Positions 31,325 to 42,185 of a DNA stretch of 64,000 nucleotides are shown piece after piece. The position numbers and the translations under genes are program-made. This DNA comes from Anthostomella pinea (taxonomy: Eukaryota > Ascomycota > Sordariomycetes > Xylariales > Xylariaceae): assembly GCA_963556695.1 (NCBI GenBank), contig CAUWAG010000014.1:124001-188000 (forward strand). The letters are read 5' to 3'. The stretch's first letter is position 1. Every line of letters starts with the position of its first letter. The notes under the pieces were generated by a model, which was not told where the DNA came from, searched no databases, and saw only the letters and a program-made list of their open reading frames with translations.

Positions 31325-33585
31325 ATGTCTGACATCGACAAGGCCCACCAGTAAGCAGTGAATCGCAAAGTTGTCGCAATATAGCAGGAATGCTGACCAC
31401 ACATAGCCCCGACCCTGTGGCCGTGGGTGTTGAAGGTGAGAAGCTCGAGCACGGCCTCAACCACACCGAACATGTCGACCTGAACGAGAACCTCGAGGCC
31501 AAGTCAGTTGCCTATCTATTCTATATGGTTGTGTGTCCAAATGGGGTGCAAGGATCGGCTCGACACAACGTTACCTCATGTGTTAAGGGCGCACACCCCT
31601 CCTCCGTAAAGTGGCTGCTGACACAGATCGGCTCGTAGGATCAAGAACCCTCTCAAGGGAATTTCCCGCGCCCAGCTCATGCAGGACGTCGAGGCTTTCG
31701 CGCACGAGAAGGGCCTCGTCGAGCACATCCCCCTCCTGCGCAAGGGTGCTCTCGTTGCCCAGAGCCCGGCCGACTATGACGAGATCGACGGCCCAGAGGC
31801 TCTCACCGAGCACGAGAAGGTCATCCTATCAGACGAGGTCATGCACAAATGGCGCTTGCCTTGGCAGCTATACCTGACCATCGCGACATGTTCCATCGGT
31901 GCCGCCGTCCAGGGTTGGGACCAGACGGGAAGCAATGGCGCCTCCATCTTCTTTCCCGAAGTCTACGGCATCGGCTCCGACAGCAGGCAAGACGCTCTTG
32001 TAAGTGCTCTAAATAACACCGACCTTGTGCCGGACATGGGCTGATTTTTCAAAAGCTGGTCGGTACAGTGAACGCTGGCCCTTACATTGGCTGTGCTCTT
32101 CTCGGTTGCTGGCTGTCGGATCCCTGCAACAACTACCTCGGTCGTCGAGGTAAGCATGCTGTGGACTGCGAGACACCACTCGGACGCTAATCGAGTCTTA
32201 GGCACCATTTTCCTCTCTGCGAACTTCTGTCTCTGGCCCGTCATCGGTTCTGCCTTCTGCAACACGTGGTGGGAACAGTTGATTTGTCGATTGCTGATGG
32301 GTGTCGGAATGGGCATCAAGGCTTCTACTGGTTCGTGACGATATCTTCTGCAACATCTCTATCCTCCATCTAACATTCTATAGTACCTATCTACGCTGCT
32401 GAGAATGCTCCTGCCTCTGTTAGAGGCGCTCTCGTCATGTCCTGGCAGATGTGGACTGCCTTTGGTATCTTCCTCGGTACAGCTGTCAATCTTGCCGTCT
32501 TCTACCACGCCAACAACTGGAGACTGATGTTGGGCGCCCCTTTCATCCCGGCCGTCCCTCTGCTCTGCCTGATCTACCTGTGCCCCGAATCGCCACGATG
32601 GCTGATGAAGAAGAACAAGTACGCGGCGGCTTGGAAATCGATGGTGGTGCTCCGAAACGACCCTATCCAGGCCGCTCGGGATATCTACTACATCCACGCA
32701 CAGCTTTCCATTGAGATGGAGATGATGCGCAAGAGCAACTACGTCACCCGCTTCACCCAGCTGTTCACCATCCCCCGTGTCCGACGAGCCAGTGTTGCCG
32801 CTTTCACCGTCATGATTGCCCAGCAGATGTGCGGCATCAACATCATCGCCTTTTACTCAACGACACTGTTCGTGAACTCCGGCTTCTCACAATTCAACGC
32901 GACCCTGTGCTCTTTCGGTTTCGGAGCTGTCAACTGGCTGTTTGCTTTCCCTGCTTTCTGGACCATTGACACGTTCGGCCGAAGGTCCCTTCTCCTGTTC
33001 ACGTTCCCCAACATGATGTGGACGCTGCTTGCCGCCGGGTTGTGCAATCTGCTGCCCGAGGGCTCAATTCAGAAGACCGCAACTGTCGCTCTCTTCGTCT
33101 TCCTGTTCGCCGCCTTTTACTCTCCTGGTGAAGGTCCCGTGCCGTTCACTTACTCGGCTGAGGTTTTCCCTCTGTCCCACCGTGAAGTTGGCATGGGGTT
33201 CGCTGTCGCCACCTGTCTCGGTTTTGCGGCCGTCCTCGGTATCACATTCCCCCTCATCCTCAAAAGTCTCGGCACAGTCGGCGCTTTCTGTCTGTACGCC
33301 GGGTTCAATGGCGTGGCCTTTGTCATGATCTTCTTCCTGGTACCCGAGACCAAGCAGCGCACCCTGGAAGAGCTCGACTACGTCTTTGCTGTCCCCAACC
33401 GAAAGTTCGCAAGCTACCAGGTCAACAAGGTCCTCCCCTGGTGGTTCAACCGATGGATTCTCTTCAAGAAGAATGCCTATCTCGAGCCTCTTTACCAGCA
33501 AGAGGATGTCGACAACTTCCACCGCGTGGCCCGCCACCACAGCAACGACTTTTCCTCCGACCCCGACAAGAAGGCTGCCCTGTGA
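31325..33585 (+). CDS. MFS sugar transporter
   Basis: Six exons (31325-31350, 31407-31502, 31639-31999, 32056-32149, 32202-32330, 32384-33585) give 635 residues, all in phase. It is a sugar-porter-family major facilitator with 12 predicted helices. Visible signatures are [10 protein letters not shown] in the first helix region, the GRRG loop motif split by intron 4, [10 protein letters not shown] after helix 6, [14 protein letters not shown] in helix 7, [10 protein letters not shown] and the C-terminal [12 protein letters not shown]. The long hydrophilic N-terminus (about 120 residues, with [17 protein letters not shown]) and the C-terminal tail are typical of fungal plasma-membrane sugar/polyol transporters. 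It imports a hexose, polyol or oligosaccharide with protons. The substrate cannot be assigned. The first exon is only 26 bases. Confidence 0.93.
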
Positions 33586-34078
33586 GGTGGAAAAAAAGCC
33601 CCTGGAACGCCATTTATACAATGCGTCGCCGTGCAGGGAGCAAAATCAGGACATGTCTAAGGCATGGATCTGAAGCATGGATTTGACGGCGACGTTCCCT
33701 TCTTTGAAGTGCATTTCGCGAATACCCCGTTTATCTTAGATTGCTAGAGATGCTAGATATAGTACCTCCTACTGAAGCAATGTTACATACCAATCAACCA
33801 ACTACTTTGAAGTGCCCGTATTAAAACAATGTGACGTGAATGTTTGACCACAGTCACACTACCGAAAACCCCGTCATACGGGCGGCACAGTTTCACAACA
33901 CTTCCATTCGGGTCCGAATTTGGCGCACGGGGCCGAAACCAGTGAGACACGGGATGAACGAGAAAGACCGTCCAACAACAACCTCCCAAGCCACGCCTTC
34001 CTTCGCATCGATAAAATTTTCCATTTCCCAACACCAATCACTTCTCCGCAACCGACACAACATTATTCCGAATCGGCC

Positions 34079-35080
34079 ATGGTCATGGCCAAAAAAACAA
34101 TCCTCATCACAGGCTGCAGCAGCGCAGCCGGCGCCGGCGCCGCACTAGCCAGGGAATTCCACCAACGTGGCCACCGCGTCTACGCCACGGCCCGCGGCGA
34201 CAATGCAAAGGCAAAGCTGCGCTTCCTGACGGACCTCGGTATCGGGGTTTTGGAGTTGGACGTCACGTCGCCGGATTCGATTGCGGCTGCTGTGGGTGTT
34301 GTGCGGGAGGCTACTTGCTGTGGTGGTGAAAGTAAAAGTGACGGCCACCTCGATATCCTCATCAACAACGCCTCCCTCTTCACCCTGTCACCCCTCTCCG
34401 ACGTGCAGCTCGCGTCCGCGCGCGAGGTTTTTGATACCAATGTCGTTGGTGTTTTGGCTGTCACGCAGGCTTTTCTGCCGCTGCTGATGCCCAACCATTA
34501 CCACCGCACCCCCAGCACCAAGAATACCGGCACCCCAAACTCCAGAGGACAACAAGAACTTTACGGCGGCGGCCTGGTGGTCAATATCGCCAGCATAGCT
34601 GCCTTCATGTGTCCACCTTGGCACGGCGTCTATGCCGCTAGCAAGGCGGCGCTCGTCGCGCTGGGGCATACTATGAGGCTGGAGTTCGCGCCGCTGGGGG
34701 TTCGGGTTGTTACTGTTGTTGCGGGCGGGGTGGGGGTTGCTGAGGGGACGACGACGACACATCCAGAGACTACAACAACACAGTCACCCAGTCGTGGCCT
34801 TACCGCCATATTACCAACAGATAGCTACTACCAGTCCCTAACCCGCGAGACCGACGGCAACACACCACCACTATCAAATAAACAAAACTACGCGCCGATG
34901 CCAGTGGATTTGTTCGCAAAGCAAGTAGCAGACGATATACTGAAAGCCAGCACCGGTATCAAAGCGCCACGGCCGCTGGTCTGGAGGGGCGCGTTTGCGT
35001 GGTGGGCTTGGGTGTGCACTTGGTTCGGGTGGGTGGGTATGCTGGATGGGGGGACAGATCCGGAGGAGTGGGTTGGATAG
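34079..35080 (+). CDS. short-chain dehydrogenase, AYR1-like acyl-DHAP reductase family
   Basis: An intronless ORF of 333 residues from ATG 34079 in a good context (GCCATGG); a second Met lies two codons on. It has the classical SDR core: ILITGCSSAAGAGAALA (cofactor), LDVTSPDSI, ILINNAS (Ser in place of the usual Gly of NNAG), INIAS-type NIASIAA with the catalytic Ser, and YAASK. Fold and helix spacing resemble fungal 1-acyldihydroxyacetone-phosphate reductases (AYR1), which make lysophosphatidate at the ER or lipid droplets. The C-terminal WRGAFAWWAWVCTWFGW is a hydrophobic anchor. A Thr/Pro-rich insertion follows residue 215. The NNAS variant is found in some active enzymes, so activity is not excluded. 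Confidence 0.85.
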   Translation: MVMAKKTILITGCSSAAGAGAALAREFHQRGHRVYATARGDNAKAKLRFLTDLGIGVLELDVTSPDSIAAAVGVVREATCCGGESKSDGHLDILINNASLFTLSPLSDVQLASAREVFDTNVVGVLAVTQAFLPLLMPNHYHRTPSTKNTGTPNSRGQQELYGGGLVVNIASIAAFMCPPWHGVYAASKAALVALGHTMRLEFAPLGVRVVTVVAGGVGVAEGTTTTHPETTTTQSPSRGLTAILPTDSYYQSLTRETDGNTPPLSNKQNYAPMPVDLFAKQVADDILKASTGIKAPRPLVWRGAFAWWAWVCTWFGWVGMLDGGTDPEEWVG

Positions 35081-35168
35081 GATGGCGCGGCCTGATGGGG
35101 GTTGGAAGGTTGAGTAAGGGTTTTTGTGAGTTCGCTTCGAGTCTTTGACTTGGCGTTCTTACCCTCGA

Positions 35169-35407
35169 GAGACGGCGTCTCGTAGTGGGGATGAACCCCG
35201 TGTAGGATATGGGGAGACCATGTCGCTTGTCGGCTGGATGCTCGTGTGATATTACAACTACACTCCGGATAGGCTTGCCCGGGACAGGGGCTGTGTACTA
35301 GTTGTATAGGGAGGGAAATGAAAGCCTTCACTCCACGGCTAAAGGAACATTTGTGCTTAGTGAACGAACAAAAAGACCAAGAGTTCCTACGTGAGAGACG
35401 GCGTCTC
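35169..35407. repeat. pair of direct repeats centred on the palindrome GAGACGGCGTCTC
   Basis: The 13-bp near-palindrome GAGACGGCGTCTC occurs at 35169-35181 and 35395-35407. Each copy is followed about 15 bp later by GAACCC. They bracket about 213 bp of gene-free DNA downstream of the SDR gene. They could be the ends of a small mobile element or paired regulatory sites. Confidence 0.5.
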
Positions 35408-36347
35408 TCAAATAGGCACGAACCCTTACACTGTCAGTCTGCTATAGGCTTCCTTTCCAAAATGACCACAAACTCTTAAGCTCGGCTGTATTGAAGGTAC
35501 TTGTTACGAACCAACAATACCATCGCCCCCCCTACATCTCGGACACCCCCACATCTCGTACAGCAAAACCCCACCACCACCACCTAAACCCTATATGTTC
35601 ACTTATACACTTTCAGCCCAATATTGAAACTGTTCAGAATGTATTTCGTGCCCTAGATAGCCCTGATCTTAAGGTTTAATCCAATGTAGAATTTATCCGC
35701 GCAGCATACGTAATTGGCTGTCTATTACCCCGCGTTTCCTACCCCGAATAGAGATTTTCGGGTGCTGGAGCCTCGTCTGAAGCCTTGTTCTGTATGCACC
35801 GCAGCATCGTATAGCCGCCTAGAATACCTCCCAAACCGTATACAGAGGATCAGATGGCGAATGCCATCTTAGATATCACAGATGAGAGCCTCTTGCTGCA
35901 AAAAAGCGCTCAAAAACATGACGTCCCTGTTATAACATTCTCTAACCAACTTAATGGCAAGCCCTCAAAATGCGAAAACCATATACACCAATAGAGACTC
36001 TTTCCTGCTCAAGAAAGCACTATAATCAACTGGATTTTGTGTCAAGAAAAGCTAGGACTAGCCCCTTCGCACTCTCTGGTACGTGAGATCATTGTAAAGG
36101 TGTTAAAAAAGAACGGAGATTCAGGCCCCCCTTGAAGACCACTTCATAACCGGCTTCAAGCGCCGCAACCCCTAAATAAAGACCAAAATTAGCAAAAGGG
36201 TAGAATCAGCGCGTTTTAAGGGCTTCATGCCGAAGGCAGTTAATTGGTTCTTTGAAATTCTAGAGGATTACGGCTGGGTCAAGCCAGAAAACACGTATAA
36301 TATTGATAAGGGGGGCATCATGGCGGGTTTTGGTAACTATAACTAAC

Positions 36348-36579
36348 TGTTGGATGGAGTGGTGCAGGTGGTGTGGCTGCAGGTGGTCCGCGCACGGACC
36401 AGGTGGATTGGGGTGGTCCGAGCGCCCTAGGAACGGTCGACTAGTGACGTTGCCCTACAGCTCTAGCGCTACGGCAGGCAGGCGCGTTATACCTGTATTT
36501 AGGTGTGTATTCGTCCGTACCAAAGTAGATACACAACCACGAACAAATGAACCAATATTTCCGCATACAAATTCTAACA
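36348..36579 (+). mobile_element. solo LTR inside the Fot1-like transposon
   Basis: A 232-bp element starting TGTTGGATGGAGTGG and ending ATTCTAACA (TGTT...AACA ends), flanked by CTAAC (36343-36347) and CTAAT (36580-36584), which differ by one C-to-T transition. It splits the transposase reading frame after NIDKGGIMAGFG. A diverged relative lies at 60721-60923, sharing the start TTGGATG and the segment TATTTAGGT near the 3' half. Confidence 0.75.
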
Positions 36580-37427
36580 CTAATCCTTTAAATCTATAGA
36601 AATTCTAATTAGCTTTATAGGCATCGATTCTTTGGTTTTAGATAATTCTGTTATTAAGAAGGCCTTCTTAAAAAGCCCTTAAAGTCGTAACTGGACCTCC
36701 TTTATCGATGCCATCTCTGCAACTGAAAAAATCCTCAAACCAGGTATTATCTTCAAGGGAAAGGACCTCCAGGCCCAGTGGTTCATTAAGGAGTTTCAAA
36801 AGACCGCTAATTGGCATTACATGTGCTCAGAAAATGGCTGGACTTTGAATAACATAGCCTGCCGGTGGCTAGAAGATATCTTTATCCCGAAGGTAGACGA
36901 GATACAAAGAGAAGATCAGGCTGAGCCTGTTCTTTTGATACTAGATGGCCATAATAGCCACCCTCCGTATGTATATGATTTTTTCTTATTTTATATAGAC
37001 TTCCTTTATTTTTTCCTGATTTAATAAGGGTTAACGCATGTTATAAGGACAAATTCATAACTATCTGTTATTTCACCAATATATTGCTCTGTTTCTTCCT
37101 TACACATACTAGTCATAGCATGCAACCCCTGGATAACGGGCCCTATAATGCCCTGAAGGCTCACTACTAGAAATTCCTTTCTTAGCTAAATTCTCTGACG
37201 GATGCCTCGCCTGTTAACAAGATCAACTTCATTCGGTGCTATAGCCAGGCCAGAACTGCTGCTTTTACTAAGGCAAATATCCTCTCTGGCTTCAGAACGA
37301 CTGGATGTTATCCTATCAGCCATAGGAAGTGCTTAGTGCACCCAGAAATCCAGGAAGAGAAGCAGAAGACCCTTGAGCCTGAGACCCCTGAAAGCTCTGA
37401 ATCAGAGGACCAACGGACCCCTACTAC

Positions 37428-37641
37428 TGTCACGGCGAGCGTACTGAGGAGCTGGGACATGGCCTGCAGCAAGCAGCTATTACTCTATTGACGAGAATAT
37501 CAAGACTAGAGAGGAAAGGAAGAGAGAGAGAGAGATAGGTACAGTGGAAGGTTGCCCCTTTAAGGGGATCCTCTGGTCAGATCCTTCCTCTATTGGGAAG
37601 TATCCGCTTGTCATGTGGGAAGGTCTGTGCAGGCCGTCACA
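37428..37641 (-). mobile_element. 214-bp MITE-like element, copy 2, TSD ACTAC
   Basis: The reverse complement of this segment corresponds to 11151-11362 over its whole length. Ends are TGTCACGGCGAGC and GCAGGCCGTCACA. It is flanked by perfect 5-bp duplications ACTAC (37423-37427 and 37642-37646). It interrupts the transposase coding region of the Fot1-like element near its C-terminal part. Confidence 0.88.
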
Positions 37642-38205
37642 ACTACAAGCCGCCAGATCATAAATTTTGGCAAAAATAAGTCCCCTGGTACCCCCGGCTG
37701 AAATACAGGAAGATAGCCACTGCGTTTGAGGCTAAAAAGATTGACCTTATTATTAAAGACAGGAAGATCAAGGCCCTGGAGGCTGAACTAGAGCAGCTAC
37801 AACCAAAGAAACGGCAGAAGATCCCTAATCCTAACAGGAAGTTCAGAATAGTCACAGAGGTACTAAGTACGGGTGGTACTATCACCCTTAGTGCTTTTGC
37901 GGATATATTAAAAGTTGTGGTTAATAATGACGAGAAAGAAGAAGCAGAAGACAAAGACTCGGCTAAAGAGGCCGCTTTGGAGGCCATACAGGAGCCTAGG
38001 CAGACCCGTTCGGGGCGATCCAGTCGGGCGCCCACTAGATATTACAAATGAGCAGCTTCTGCGCTCTCGAATGATAATTTTGCTGAATTTCTCTGACCTG
38101 AATAACTTCTTTTACATGTGGGTGAATAAGGGGGTGTTTTGGTGGTGTTGGTGGGGTTTGGCTGTACGAGATGTGGGGGTGTACGAGATGTGGGGGGGGG
38201 GATGG

Positions 38206-39725
38206 TACCACAGGCCCGTTGGCAGGCCCGAAGGGAAAAAGATGACCTATGAGGGAACCCAATTAGAACGGGGACACAATACAGAGCAGCGCAGGGCATC
38301 CAGACACGTGATCCAGGAAGTCAGGATCACGTGACTAGAGTTGCTCACGTCTGCTCATGCGAGCAATAGTGAGCAAAGGAAGGTTGCTCACTTCTGATCA
38401 CACGAGCAACAGTGAGCAAACCTCATCAGTGAGAGAGAGATTAGATATATAAGGATGGATATTTCTTAGCTAGACAGATAGACAGTCTCTATCTTAGTGA
38501 TCAACCTAAGCATCTTAGCCAACCCTAAGGTGGGAGAAATCTTCTGATGACTCGACTATTCAGTGATCCCCCGGATCAGACCAAGCCCCAGTATCTGAGT
38601 GTCTTCTAGTTGACAGAAGCCTCTATCGTCCTTTGTGTTGACTTACCTCAGAACATAAACCCTATAGAACCCTTTAGCCTTATAGGTTAGACGGCTCGTC
38701 ACAGTACTTTAGAGTCAGTCCTTGATCTCGTTTCCAATCCCTGAATACTGGTACGAGACACCACTGCAGCACCCAATGCCAACAAGGCCGGCCACATTCG
38801 CACAGGCACCTTGTAAGCAGTTATACTAAAAACCAGTAGTCCAAATGAACAGACAACGTAGGACTCCATTATTCGCAGTTCATATCACAGATGGCCTTTC
38901 CCTACTCCTTTTTGTCATCGCCTGCTTTCCTGACATGTTCTTCCGGTAGGTCATATATGTCGCTATTGACTGTCGATGCTAGAGGCTGTTTTGTTAAATA
39001 GGAGCGTAGCCGTAGCGCTACCCAATCCACCTTTGCCGCGTTCAACATGTTTCAGTCTTGAGGATATAAACTTCCCAATCGCCTTGGAGTAAAAACGTTG
39101 AGCAAGTTGCCAACCCCAGAGAAAGCCTCAGTGCTATCTGCATACGTCAAGCACACACAATTTCTCTATCCGAGACCACCATGACTGGCTCTGTCTATCT
39201 TAGACCCCAAAACCGTGTTCGTTACTCGTCCTCAAGTTCTGGCTGGGATATATCCACGATCATTCAATACCTGACTCTGACTCTAAGATGTGCTATGGCA
39301 CACTCTGAGAGATTGATGGTGTTGCCAGCACGCCAGATAACTTACGCCTGATCTGGCACTCACGCCCCACAGACAGCAGACCAAGCCATTATAGGCAATA
39401 CACCGAAAGCCGAGGCCAATCTCTGAACCAATCATGTCTGATAATAATCGGAGCAATCGATCAGAGTTCCCACATTTGAACTCCGATCAAACGAACGAGT
39501 CGGACTTCATGCTGACCAAGTTCATAGACAACATGAAACTATGTACATCCTGTCAACTGGTGTCACGCAACAGTCCCAAGACCTCTCTCCGGAATTGAAT
39601 GTCGTAATATCTAGCTTACCCAGCCATCGTATTACCGTTGCGTTTCATCGCCAAGTTCCAAATCCGACACGTCGTGATACTCCGATCCCTCAAACATCCC
39701 CCTGATTGACAGACACCTACCGACA
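38206..39725. other. intergenic, probable LTR debris and hairpins
   Basis: About 1.5 kb between the Fot1-like element and the Zn2Cys6 gene. It includes the inverted repeat CACGTGATCC/GGATCACGTG near 38304-38333, the tandem palindromic units at 38341-38421, and a TATATAAGG-like TATA box near 38447. That arrangement resembles an LTR promoter, but I could not find matching ends or a duplication. The rest holds no recognisable gene. Confidence 0.45.
38341..38421. repeat. tandem pair of about 40-bp self-complementary units
   Basis: Unit 1 (38341-38383) and unit 2 (38384-38421) each begin TTGCTCAC and close with GTGAGCAA, so each can fold into a hairpin. The two differ at several positions. Function is unknown; it may be part of an LTR regulatory region. 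Confidence 0.6.
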
Positions 39726-42185
39726 ATGAACCCGCGCGCAGGAGGTCAGATCATCGACTTACAGACCACCCCGCCAGATGAGGTACTGAACAAGACCTAC
39801 CGCCGAAACGGCAGGATACAGTCCTGCGAGCCGTGCCGGAAAAGTAAACTCAAATGCGACCACGTGCTGCCGGCATGTAAGAGATGCGTCAAGAGAGGGT
39901 GCGCCGATCGGTGTGTCTACCATCCGAGTCCGCTCGCGAAAGTGAGTACCCAACTCAACACATCCAAGTGCACTCTATAAAGTAATGAGACGGTTTCTGT
40001 TCTCCTGGGTAGGATTCAGAAGGGTCTAACATCTCAGAGACGTTGGCACATTGGCCATCGGGACTGATCAGCATTTGGCTTCGAGCTGGGCTGACCACCC
40101 ATTTGATAGAGCCGCCAGACGCGCACAGCAGCTCCCCCAACACCATCAACGTCTACCAACGACGAGAGTCTCTCGGATGTGTTCGTCTCAGTCGATACTC
40201 CGCTCCCAGGCTCACCTCTCACATCCAGCCCGGAGAAGCCGCCGCCCCCGCGAGCGGCCGAAGACGCCGCACACGCCCATCGCGCCGCCTCGGCACCGCC
40301 GCTGCAAACCCATCAACAGGCCTACGTCCGCGTTAACCCGGGGTTCCTGGGCGCGACGAGCTTCACTTCCATCTTTACAGAAAACCTGGGCAAATTCGGC
40401 GTCCAGCAGATGGAGACGTCCTACCTCCAGCGCATCCCCATCTCAGACGACCGCATCGCCCGAGGATGCCAGGTGCTGTCCTTCCTGAAGAACAGGGTCT
40501 TGGTGAACCAGTTCGTCGCTCGCTATTTCGAGATCTGCGAGGGCGCGGGCATCATCTGCCCAGAACCCATCATGAAGAAGTGGCTGATGAAACTGCAACT
40601 CCACCACGGTGACACCCTGCGCGACCAGGACCCGGAGAAGATCCGTCGTCTGTGCGAGCTGCTCTGGAGAAATACCCAGAGCCCGCTGGTGTTCAATGAG
40701 GGCACTTCTGCCATGCAGTGGGCGCGCTCGGCGACCGGCCCCAACATCAGATGGGAAGTGATCGGGCTCATCGCTGCCATAATAGGACAGTGCGCCAACA
40801 CCCTCCGCCCATCTGATCGCTTCCTCAAAGAGCACAATGTCGTCAGGCCCAAGTTCCCCCGACAGATGAACGACGTCGCTAATACTTGTATGGCCTTCTG
40901 TCGCGACTGCGAGGCGCTCGATGACTTATTTCTCTGGCTGGCTATGGAGAACGCAGTGCTGACAAGCACCATGTTGGGAGACGGAAGCTATGCCTCGTAC
41001 CGCGAGTCTGGCGAGGTGGTCAATGCAGTCATCGCGATGGGTTTGCACCAAGACGTAAGAGTAGGCAAAAATTTGCCCTTCTTCCTCGAGCAGCTACGCA
41101 AGAGAGTTCTCGTGCAGACATACTCGTGCGATATCAGCATAGCTTCCTTCTTGGGCCGGCCGCCACGAATGTCGTACCGCTACTGCAACCTCACACCCCC
41201 GCTGGACGTACCGGACTCCCAATTGTTCCAAGAAGATGTCGACAAGGCTCAGATCTTGGCCTCGTTGGATAGCAATGGTTTTAATACAGCCGGAAGAGTA
41301 ACACGTACAACCTGGATGAAAACGTGGCTGGGATGGGCTCCTCGGAGAGAAGATGTCCTGGACCTGGCTTTGGGACATTACACGAGTGAAGAAGTCCTGC
41401 GCCATGCAGAAGAGATTCGAAAAAAGGGTGAGGAGTACTGGGCCGGTCTTCCCGCATACATCAGAAGATTCAGTGATGGTGAGGTCACTCCTGCTCCGAA
41501 CAATCCCTTCGAGTCAATGCTCCAAGACGGCATCAAGCAAGGGTTTCGCGGCAATGACTTGCTTCTGCAGCGAACTTTGATTCGCAAGACAGGTGCAACC
41601 TCGGAGAAGCTGGTACGTACAGCTCGTCTGATCTTGGATGATATTTTGCGCATCAGCCGCCGCCACGACATAGCATCGGTTTTCCAGAGTGACATGGCGT
41701 CCCGCCTCGCCGTGCAAGGCCTGCGAAGTGCTGCAGTCATCGCAGTTGAACTTCTGAAACAGGAGCAACTCCCCAGCCAGTCGAAGAACCATTTGCTACC
41801 TAGAAGCCGAACGATCCAGGACTTGTCGGTCTTTGCAGCTCGACTGGGTGACATTGACCCTGCGGATGGCGCATTTTCTGTGTGCGACATGGGTTCTAAA
41901 GTCATCACTCGCATCCTCGACAAGATCCTGAGCCCTCCCAACGAACCTGGGCAGGTCGGTGCACCGCATCTGCAGCACGATCAGCGACAGGGGCTGGGAC
42001 AAGTCGACATGCATCTCTTCGCGAACGAGACTGGGCCGAATGATGGATGGCCTGTGCCGGGCATGGATTGTCCCATGGGAGGAGACCTGAATATGGAGAT
42101 AGATGTCCCATTTCTCAGCCATGACAACGATTTCATGCAGTGGCTTGAGAGCACGGTAGTTGACTGGGAGAAGCCCATCGGATGA
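39726..42185 (+). CDS. Zn2Cys6 transcription factor
   Basis: Exon 1 (39726-39941) encodes the DNA-binding domain with the cysteine pattern C-x2-C-x6-C-x6-C-x2-C-x8-C (CEPCRKSKLKCDHVLPACKR, then CADRC), preceded by a basic RRNGRIQ. The best joining exon is 40119-42185, giving 760 residues. This needs an unusually long 177-nt intron (GTGAGT to GCCGCCAG). An acceptor at 40013 leads only to a dead-end frame. The C-terminal part is a fungal-specific transcription factor domain: AMENAVLTSTMLGDGSYASY, VNAVIAMGLHQD, FLGRPPRMSYRYCNL. Nuclear regulators of this class often control neighbouring genes. The next gene downstream on the same strand is the PsiD-like decarboxylase. Confidence 0.88.

Larger units (their letters stand above)
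35520..38205 (+). mobile_element. Fot1/pogo-type DNA transposon relic with nested insertions
   Basis: Inverted ends of at least 60 bp are visible. The left is CCATCGCCCCCCCTACATCT and the right, read on the minus strand, is CCATCCCCCCCCCCACATCT, both followed by a second ACATCTCGTACA unit. TA flanks both sides (35518-35519 and 38206-38207). The transposase is readable in pieces: the N-terminal HTH region (ILDITDESLLLQKSAQKHDV, near 35865), first DDE Asp in YNIDKGGIM (36300), TGIIFKGKDLQAQWF-like region (36745), second Asp in LLILDGHNSHPP (36935), third Asp in MQPLDNGPYNALK (37120), and a C-terminal coiled coil ending SSRAPTRYYK (38048). Several stops and frame changes disable it. It is interrupted by a solo LTR (36348-36579) and a MITE (37428-37641). 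Without these it would be about 2.2 kb, normal for Fot1. It is not RIP-mutated. Confidence 0.88.

Noticed and set aside
33920..34078. Upstream in-frame extension of the AYR1-like SDR
   Set aside because: There is no ATG at its beginning, and the first good start (GCCATGG) lies just before the cofactor-binding strand.
39942..40118. Second exon of the regulator starting at 40013 (frame through 40043-40336)
   Set aside because: This frame has no acceptable donor leading back to the conserved domain frame. The long-intron model is in phase and gives plausible linker sequence.
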